Origin: Gammaproteobacteria bacterium | Lineage (GTDB): Bacteria > Pseudomonadota > Gammaproteobacteria > Steroidobacterales > Steroidobacteraceae | Length of the DNA: 5,737 nucleotides | Assembly (NCBI GenBank): GCA_030040525.1 | Contig: JASHTN010000113.1 | Coordinates: 1-5,737 of the forward strand | Direction of reading: 5' to 3' | In this document: piece after piece, positions 1 through 5,737 of the stretch | How positions within the stretch are numbered: the first letter of the stretch is position 1 | Layout: every line of letters starts with the position of its first letter | Notes under the pieces: model-generated | The model's database searches: none | What the model saw: only the letters and a program-made list of their open reading frames with translations | What the model was told of the DNA's origin: nothing | Translations under genes and position numbers: made by a program

Positions 1-184
1 CGCCGGCGAGCTCGCCCGCGTCCTGCCCGAGCGCGGCACTGCCGGGCGCTGCCACCGCAGCGCTGATGCTGAGCCCGGGGAAGCCGGCGGCCGCGCGCAC
101 CAGTGCCCGGCCCATCCGGCCGGTGACCCCGATGAGCGCGGCGCGGCTCATGGGCGGCGACCGGTCGTCGGGCGCTGAGCTCAT
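1..184 (-). CDS. dapB: 4-hydroxy-tetrahydrodipicolinate reductase, N-terminal part (cut by window edge)
   Basis: DapB makes tetrahydrodipicolinate by NAD(P)H-dependent reduction in the diaminopimelate/lysine pathway, in the cytoplasm. I translated the minus strand by hand. From the ATG at 151 it begins MSRAALIGVTGRMGRALVRA, holding the GxxGRMGR dinucleotide-binding loop of the Rossmann fold, and it ends at the edge with GQDAGELAG, which matches the E. coli stretch GSDAGELAG. Only 50 to 61 of about 270 residues are present; the catalytic domain lies outside. Two starts are possible. The ATG at 184-182 overlaps the dnaJ TGA as ATGA and adds 11 hydrophilic residues, suggesting translational coupling. 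The ATG at 151-149 gives the more usual distance to the GxxGRMGR loop. Neither has a convincing Shine-Dalgarno: an AAGG sits only one base before the first, and nothing purine-rich precedes the second. I give the longer form. The family call is firm; the start is not. Confidence 0.9.
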   Translation of the reverse strand, partial: MSSAPDDRSPPMSRAALIGVTGRMGRALVRAAAGFPGLSISAAVAAPGSAALGQDAGELAG

Positions 185-1317
185 GCCTTGCCCGAGAAGA
201 AGCGCTTGACGCCCTCGAGGAAGCCCTTCTCGCGCGGCGTGTGCTTGCCGGGGTGCGCCTTGAGGGACTCCTCGAGCTGGCGCACCAGCTCGCGCTGCTC
301 GGCGGACAGGTGCACCGGCGTCTCGACGGCCACGCGGCAGAACAGGTCGCCGCGCGCCCCGCCGCGCACCGGCTTCACGCCCTTGTCGCGCAGGCGAAAG
401 ACGCGCCCGGACTGGGTCTCCGCGGGTATCTTCAGCAGCACGTCGCCATCGAGCGTCGGCACCGCGACCGTGCCGCCGAGCGCCGCCATGGCGAAGCTCA
501 CCGGCACCTCGCAGGAGAGGTGCTCGCCGTCGCGCTCGAAGATCGGGTGCTCGCGCACGTGGATCTCGACGTACAGGTCGCCGGGCGGACCGCCGTTGCG
601 GCCTGCCTCGCCCTCGCCCGCAAGACGTACCCGGTCGCCGCTGTCGACGCCGGCGGGCACCTTCACCGCCAGCTTACGGGTGCGGCGCACGCGTCCCTGG
701 CCGAGGCAGGTATCGCAGGGATTGCGGATGATGGTGCCGGCACCGCGGCAGCGCGGGCAGGTCTGCTGCAGCTGAAAGAAGCCCTGCGAGATGCGCACCT
801 GGCCGGCGCCCCCGCAGCTGTCGCAGGTGGCGGGCTGACTGCCCTTCGCCGCGCCGCTCCCGTGGCAGGTCTCGCACTCGGCGAGCCGGGCGACCTCGAT
901 CTCCACCGCGTGACCGAACACGGCCTGATCGAGCTCGAGCTCGAGCTCATAGCGCAGGTCCGCGCCGCGAAACACCTGGGAGCGGCCGCCGCGGCGTGCC
1001 GTGCCGAAGATGTCGCCGAACACATCGCCGAAGATGTCGCTGAAGGCATCCGTCGAGAAGCCGCCGCGCCCACCGCCGCGCGCGGCCGCCTCGATGCCGG
1101 CGTGGCCATGCTGGTCGTAAAGGGCGCGCTTGTGCGCGTCGGTGAGCACCTCGGAGGCCTCCTTGGCCTCCTTGAAGCGCTCTTCCGCCTCCCGGTCGTT
1201 CGGGTTGCGGTCCGGGTGATACTTCATCGCCAGGCGGCGGTACGCCTGCTTGATCTGCGCCTCAGTCGCGGTCCGCGGTACGTCGAGTACCTTGTAATAG
1301 TCTCGTTTGGTGGGCAT
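181..1317 (-). CDS. dnaJ: Chaperone DnaJ (Hsp40, type I, full length)
   Basis: DnaJ is the cytoplasmic co-chaperone that binds unfolded proteins, hands them to DnaK and stimulates DnaK ATP hydrolysis. At 378 residues it has the full class I layout. The J domain (about 5-70) carries the HPD motif at 34-36. A Gly/Phe-rich linker (about 72-115) holds the DIFGDVFGDIFG motif. The zinc-finger domain has four CxxCxGxG units at 148, 165, 187 and 201. The substrate-binding C-terminal domains run from about 210 to 335, with a dimerisation tail after that. All eight zinc cysteines are present. One oddity: the usual YYEvLGV of helix I reads YYKVLDV, with Asp in place of Gly. The gene starts 26 bp after dnaK. 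Its ATG has only a weak CAGG five bases upstream, so it is probably co-transcribed with dnaK and partly dependent on upstream translation. The TGA stop overlaps a possible dapB ATG. Confidence 0.98.
   Translation of the reverse strand: MPTKRDYYKVLDVPRTATEAQIKQAYRRLAMKYHPDRNPNDREAEERFKEAKEASEVLTDAHKRALYDQHGHAGIEAAARGGGRGGFSTDAFSDIFGDVFGDIFGTARRGGRSQVFRGADLRYELELELDQAVFGHAVEIEVARLAECETCHGSGAAKGSQPATCDSCGGAGQVRISQGFFQLQQTCPRCRGAGTIIRNPCDTCLGQGRVRRTRKLAVKVPAGVDSGDRVRLAGEGEAGRNGGPPGDLYVEIHVREHPIFERDGEHLSCEVPVSFAMAALGGTVAVPTLDGDVLLKIPAETQSGRVFRLRDKGVKPVRGGARGDLFCRVAVETPVHLSAEQRELVRQLEESLKAHPGKHTPREKGFLEGVKRFFSGKA
931..948. repeat. Three tandem GAGCTC hexamers inside dnaJ
   Basis: Three perfect head-to-tail copies of the palindromic hexamer GAGCTC occur here. 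On the minus strand they encode ELELEL (residues 124-129), the start of the first C-terminal beta-sandwich domain, where DnaJ proteins usually alternate acidic or polar and hydrophobic residues. The repeat is a codon-level consequence of the EL alternation and is in frame. Confidence 0.8.
1009..1044. repeat. Three imperfect 12-bp tandem units coding the DnaJ DIF motif
   Basis: The units GATGTCGCCGAA, CACATCGCCGAA and GATGTCGCTGAA follow one another. On the minus strand they encode the repeated F-(S/G)-D-(I/V) tetrapeptides at about residues 92-103 of the Gly/Phe-rich linker. E. coli DnaJ has the same DIFGDVFGDIFG motif, so the repeat is conserved protein sequence and not a new expansion. Confidence 0.8.
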
Positions 1318-1331
1318 GGGCGCCTGGGGTC

Positions 1332-1343
1332 AGGCAAGCTGCC

Positions 1344-1344
<1 letters not shown>
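1332..1344 (-). other. Small hairpin at the dnaK stop / dnaJ leader
   Basis: AGGCA, a three-base loop and TGCCT form a 5-bp stem in the 26-bp gap between dnaK and dnaJ, touching the dnaK stop codon. There is no T-run, so it is not an intrinsic terminator. It could modestly affect mRNA processing or the dnaK:dnaJ translation ratio. The stem is short and could be chance. Confidence 0.3.
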
Positions 1345-3305
<1,961 letters not shown>

Positions 3306-3357
3306 GGGTCACTCCGCGAGGAATTCTCTATTCAATAGGGGTGGTCCTGAGCCACTT

Positions 3358-3385
3358 CTTAGGGGTGAGCATCAGGGCTTTCAAG
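3358..3385 (-). promoter_or_regulatory. Candidate sigma-32 (RpoH) promoter for dnaK
   Basis: On the minus strand, CTTGAAA (3385-3379) matches the heat-shock sigma factor -35 consensus in full. After TTGAAA and a 13-base spacer comes CCCCTAAG (3365-3358), which keeps the four C residues of the -10 consensus CCCCATnT but not the following AT. Thirteen bases is also the spacing I recall for E. coli dnaK P1. The -35 box contains the TGA stop codon of grpE. Transcription would begin near 3350 and give dnaK a leader of about 45 bases. No start site has been measured, and the imperfect -10 keeps this a candidate. Confidence 0.5.
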
Positions 3386-3941
3386 CCTTTTTGGCGGGCG
3401 CGCGGGCGACGACCACCCGCGCCGGGCGCAGCAGCCGCCCGTTGAGCTCGTAGCCGGGCTGCACCACCTGGAGGACCGATCCAGGCTCGGCGTCCTGCGC
3501 CTCCTGGGTCATCACGGCCTCGTGACGCTCGGGGTCGAACCGCTCCCCCGCTGCGGGCTCGACCGGCCGCACACCGAGCTTCTGCAGCGCACGCTCGAGG
3601 AGCTGCAGCGTCGCCGCCTGCCCGGCCCTGAGGCTGGCGGCGTCGGCCCGCTCGGCGTTGCTCGCCGCCAGGTCCAGGCTGTCCTTGACCGGCAGGAGCT
3701 CGGCGACGAAGCGCTCGAGGCCATAGCGGTTCGCCGCCTCGACCTCGCGCTGCGCGCGCTTGCGGACGTTGTCGAGGTCGGCGACGGCACGCAGGTATTG
3801 CTCCCAGTGGCTCTTGCCGCGCTCATCGGCCTCGGCGAGCGCACGCTGCAGCCGCTCGAGCTCGACCAGCTGCGCCGCCGTCTCCGGCAGCACCGCCGTC
3901 TCCCCGCTTTCACCCGTGCCCTTGGGCTCCTCCGCTTTCAT
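3381..3941 (-). CDS. grpE: Nucleotide exchange factor GrpE
   Basis: GrpE is the dimeric cytoplasmic factor that opens the DnaK ATPase domain to release ADP, so that ATP binding can free the client. The protein has 186 residues from the ATG at 3941. After a short polar N-terminus (about 1-20) there is a long helical coiled-coil region (about 22-75) containing LDNVRKRAQREVE, the family's N-x-RKR-x-x-RE signature. The C-terminal beta-wing has the conserved ERFDPERHEAV (133-143) and PGSVLQVVQPGYELNGRLLR (153-172). I chose the ATG at 3941 over an upstream in-frame GTG at 3974 because a purine-rich GAGGAG lies just before it, though only two bases away, and because the extra residues have no family match. 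The gene lies 76 bp after hrcA, and its stop sits inside the proposed dnaK promoter. Confidence 0.97.
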   Translation of the reverse strand: MKAEEPKGTGESGETAVLPETAAQLVELERLQRALAEADERGKSHWEQYLRAVADLDNVRKRAQREVEAANRYGLERFVAELLPVKDSLDLAASNAERADAASLRAGQAATLQLLERALQKLGVRPVEPAAGERFDPERHEAVMTQEAQDAEPGSVLQVVQPGYELNGRLLRPARVVVARAPAKKA

Positions 3942-3965
3942 CGCTCCTCGATCCTCTTGTGAACC

Positions 3966-3979
3966 GGCCCGCACGGGCC
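3966..3979. other. GC-rich inverted repeat between hrcA and grpE
   Basis: GGCCCG, two bases and CGGGCC form a perfect 6-bp inverted repeat (or a 5-bp stem with a 4-base loop) in the hrcA-grpE gap, about 25 bases before the grpE ATG. No T-run follows in the direction of transcription, so it is not a standard terminator. It might be an RNA processing or partial attenuation hairpin, or chance in such GC-rich DNA. Confidence 0.35.
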
Positions 3980-4017
3980 TCGGCCCCCGGGCTCGCCGCC
4001 GCGTGCTTCGGTGGGGG

Positions 4018-5076
4018 TCAGCGCCGCGAATTCAAGGCGGCGGACAGCAGTTTAGCCGTCATGTCGACGATCGGGATCACCCGCTCGTAGGCCATGCGGG
4101 TGGGCCCGATGACGCCCAGCACCCCGATCACGGTATCGCCGTCGGCATAGGGTGCGGTGATCACACTGCAGTCGTCCAGGATCCGGTAACCCGACTCGTG
4201 GCCGATGAAGATCTGCACCCCTTCGGCGCGCAGGCTCTGGTCCAGCAGGTGCAGGAAGTCGCGCTTTTCGTTGAACGCCTCGAACAGCCGCCGGAGCTTC
4301 TCCACGCTGCTGAGCTCGCCGACGCCCATGAGGTTGGTCTCGCCCTTGATGACGTACTCGAGACGCCCCTCGCCGCTGCCCTCGAACACCTGCTGGGCGA
4401 CGCTGATCGCCTCCAGCATGATCTGGTTCATGTGGGCGTGCGCCTCCGACAGCTGCCGCAGAATCTCCTGGCGCACCTCGCGCAGCGAGCGCCCGCGGAA
4501 CTGTTCATTGAGGTAGCTGGAGGCACGCTTGAGCTCGTCGGGCGAGTAATGCCGCTCGAGCTGGATGATGCGGTTCTGCACCTCGCGGTCGTTGTACACC
4601 AGCACGACCAGCACGCGGTTCTCCGACAGTCCCATGAACTCGATCTGGGTGACGGCCGTCGGCCGCGCGCGGGGCAGCGTCACGACCCCGGCGAGCCGGG
4701 TGGCAGACGACAGCATCTGCGAGACGGTCGCGATCAGCTCCGTCGGGTTGTCCTGGTGCGCCTCGAGCTGCCGGCGCATCTCGGCGCTCGCCGCCTCGTC
4801 CGGCGGCCGCAGCCGCAGCAGCGTGTCGACGAACAGCCGGTAGCCCTTGTCGGTCGGCACGCGGCCCGCGGAGGTATGCGGTGAGGAGACGAAGCCGAGC
4901 TCCTCCAGGTCCGCCATCACGTTGCGCACGGTGGCCGACGAGAGCTGCAGCCCCGATTCGCGCGACAGAGCCCGCGAGCCGACCGGCTGCCCGTCCCGGA
5001 TATAGGTCTCGATGAGGATCCGCAGCAGGTGTTGCGCCCGCTCGCCTAAGGCCTCGTCCCGACCCTCGTGCGTCAT
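4018..5076 (-). CDS. hrcA: Heat-inducible transcription repressor HrcA
   Basis: HrcA is the DNA-binding repressor of chaperone operons. It acts on the CIRCE inverted repeat and is kept active by GroEL in the systems studied. The protein is 352 residues, normal for the family. The N-terminal winged helix (about 8-80) carries the signature SSATVRNVMADLEELGFVSS (46-65), followed by PHTSAGRVPTDKGYR. The central GAF-like region (about 110-330) includes the IKGETNLM segment (243-250). The end shows the family motif GPTRMAYERVIPIVD (324-338). The ATG at 5076 is the only sensible start: the next codons contain no other start before the conserved ERAQ. It has no recognisable Shine-Dalgarno. The gene heads the grpE-dnaK-dnaJ cluster and is divergent from nadK. 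No CIRCE site is visible in front of it or of the downstream genes, so autoregulation cannot be shown from this window. Confidence 0.97.
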   Translation of the reverse strand: MTHEGRDEALGERAQHLLRILIETYIRDGQPVGSRALSRESGLQLSSATVRNVMADLEELGFVSSPHTSAGRVPTDKGYRLFVDTLLRLRPPDEAASAEMRRQLEAHQDNPTELIATVSQMLSSATRLAGVVTLPRARPTAVTQIEFMGLSENRVLVVLVYNDREVQNRIIQLERHYSPDELKRASSYLNEQFRGRSLREVRQEILRQLSEAHAHMNQIMLEAISVAQQVFEGSGEGRLEYVIKGETNLMGVGELSSVEKLRRLFEAFNEKRDFLHLLDQSLRAEGVQIFIGHESGYRILDDCSVITAPYADGDTVIGVLGVIGPTRMAYERVIPIVDMTAKLLSAALNSRR

Positions 5077-5248
5077 ACGGAAAGCTAGCCGCCGCCCGCG
5101 CCGAGCGTCAAGCGATCGATCCGCCGCCGGTCACGCCGGGAGGCCCGCGCCAGGACTGCGACCGGGACATTGGCTCGGGGGCGCGGCACCGTGCTACAAA
5201 GACGCGCCTCGCGGTGGTGGGCGAGGTGCGACATAAGGCTTGGCCCGC
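5077..5248. other. Divergent hrcA/nadK intergenic region
   Basis: This 172-bp gap separates two divergently transcribed genes and must hold promoters for both. I find no CIRCE inverted repeat; the closest element is a lone GTGCTA hexamer (5191-5196), one half-site core without a partner. For nadK only a poor promoter can be proposed: TTGGCT (5170-5175) and TACAAA (5195-5200), with a spacer of 19. For hrcA the better -35 is TTGACG on the minus strand. I see no RNA gene, repeat or small reading frame worth calling. Confidence 0.6.
5082..5111 (-). promoter_or_regulatory. Weak candidate sigma-70 promoter at the hrcA start
   Basis: On the minus strand TTGACG (5111-5106) matches five of six bases of the -35 consensus. 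With an 18-base spacer, the only AT-richer hexamer is TAGCTT (5087-5082), which matches just three of six -10 bases. The -10 box would end only five bases before the hrcA ATG, so transcription would begin at or within the start codon and make a leaderless mRNA. That fits the missing Shine-Dalgarno, but the weak -10 keeps this low. Confidence 0.22.
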
Positions 5249-5737
5249 ATGGCGTTCCCGGTTCGCAGTTGCGCCCTGGTCGGCCGCTTCAACGACCCGC
5301 GCGTCGAGGAAACGGCCGCCACCCTGCTGCCGCACCTGGCGGGCCGGGGTGTGCGGGTCCTGCTGAGCGAGGATTCGGCCCCGGCCGCCCCCGGCGCCGC
5401 GGCCACACGTGTCCCGGAGCGACAGCTCGCCGAGCGCGCCGATCTCATGATTGCGATCGGCGGCGACGGCACGCTGCTGTACGCCGCACGGCTGGTGGCG
5501 CGGCACGGCGTACCGCTGCTCGGCGTAAACCGCGGGCGGCTCGGGTTCCTGACCGACGTCATGCCGCAGGACATGCTGCCCTCGGTCGATGCGGCGCTCG
5601 CCGGCAGACTCGAGGCCGACCAGCGCCCGATGCTCACCGCGCAGCTGCGCTGCGCCGACGGCAGGGTAGCGGAGTCGCTCGCGCTCAACGACGTCGTCAT
5701 GCAGAAGCACGATACCGGCCGCACCCTCGACTTCGAG
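5249..5737 (+). CDS. nadK: NAD kinase, N-terminal 163 residues (cut by window edge)
   Basis: NadK phosphorylates NAD to NADP with ATP in the cytoplasm and so sets the NADPH supply. I translated it by hand: 163 codons are open from the ATG at 5249 to the window end, a little over half of the usual 290 or so. The diagnostic GGDGT motif is at residues 71-75 (AIGGDGTLLYAA). It is followed by GVNRGRLGFLTD at 92-103 and by LALNDVVMQK at 144-153, the conserved NE/ND nucleotide-binding segment. The start follows an AAGG ten bases upstream, a slightly long spacing. An in-frame TTG at 5240 would sit too close to that AAGG. The gene diverges from hrcA, as nadK does from grpE in E. coli. The C-terminal part lies outside the window. 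Confidence 0.96.
   Translation, partial: MAFPVRSCALVGRFNDPRVEETAATLLPHLAGRGVRVLLSEDSAPAAPGAAATRVPERQLAERADLMIAIGGDGTLLYAARLVARHGVPLLGVNRGRLGFLTDVMPQDMLPSVDAALAGRLEADQRPMLTAQLRCADGRVAESLALNDVVMQKHDTGRTLDFE

Noticed and set aside
3328..3338. Short palindrome CTATTCAATAG in the dnaK leader, considered as an RNA thermometer or operator
   Set aside because: A one-base centre cannot form an RNA loop, and the GGAG ribosome-binding site can pair only in a 3-bp stem (CTC with GAG), so a thermometer is not supported.
3942..3974. Upstream GTG start for grpE
   Set aside because: The extra 11 residues match nothing in GrpE, and the ATG at 3941 has a purine-rich sequence directly before it.
4052..4060. 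TTAGCCGTC, matching seven of nine bases of a CIRCE half-site
   Set aside because: It lies inside the hrcA coding end and has no matching GAGTGCTAA-like half at the required 9-base spacing.
3760..4884. 374-codon plus-strand open frame antisense to hrcA and grpE
   Set aside because: Both minus-strand genes have clear family motifs throughout, and the antisense translation shows no recognisable domain.
5189..5197. CCGTGCTAC in the hrcA/nadK gap, similar to the right half of CIRCE
   Set aside because: Only six of nine bases match, and the position of the left half (5171-5179) shows no similarity.
5170..5200. TTGGCT/TACAAA as the nadK promoter
   Set aside because: Each box matches only four of six bases and the 19-base spacer is too long to call it a feature.
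5108..5710. 200-codon minus-strand open frame antisense to nadK
   Set aside because: It overlaps the strongly supported nadK coding frame and crosses the divergent promoter gap. Its composition is typical of a shadow frame in GC-rich DNA.

Overview
This window is a conserved housekeeping and stress-response locus from a GC-rich bacterium, most likely a gammaproteobacterium. Five genes lie head to tail on the minus strand in the order hrcA, grpE, dnaK, dnaJ, dapB (dapB runs off the left edge). nadK diverges on the plus strand and runs off the right edge. Three things point to Gammaproteobacteria. First, dnaJ is followed by dapB, as I recall it in Pseudomonas, where carA and carB follow. Second, nadK diverges from the grpE side, as beside grpE in E. 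coli. Third, DnaK is so similar to the E. coli protein that key residues keep the same numbers (K70, T199, V436). Having hrcA excludes the E. coli and Pseudomonas type of operon and fits lineages such as Xanthomonadales, Chromatiales or their relatives. The genus cannot be read from this window.

Layout, right to left along the operon. nadK (5249 to the edge, plus) encodes the first 163 residues of NAD kinase. A 172-bp divergent gap (5077-5248) must hold the promoters of nadK and hrcA. hrcA (4018-5076) encodes the heat-shock repressor. A 76-bp gap with a GC-rich inverted repeat precedes grpE (3381-3941), the nucleotide exchange factor. A 75-bp gap precedes dnaK (1344-3305). This gap carries the best regulatory signal of the window: a sigma-32-like promoter whose -35 box overlaps the grpE stop codon. 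dnaJ (181-1317) follows dnaK after 26 bp, and dapB starts at or just after the dnaJ stop.

How the genes work together: DnaJ delivers unfolded clients to DnaK and triggers ATP hydrolysis. GrpE then swaps ADP for ATP and releases the client. HrcA normally represses chaperone genes through the CIRCE operator, yet I find no CIRCE anywhere in the window, so HrcA probably acts elsewhere (groESL is the obvious candidate) or on a diverged site. dapB (lysine and peptidoglycan precursor synthesis) and nadK (NADP supply) are metabolic neighbours kept by synteny.

I see no new biological system. There is no mobile element, CRISPR array, tRNA or rRNA. The items worth checking are regulatory: the dnaK promoter, the missing CIRCE, and the hrcA start without a Shine-Dalgarno sequence. 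There is also a known annotation trap in the long open frames antisense to dnaK and dnaJ. No gene-free stretch exceeds 172 bp.
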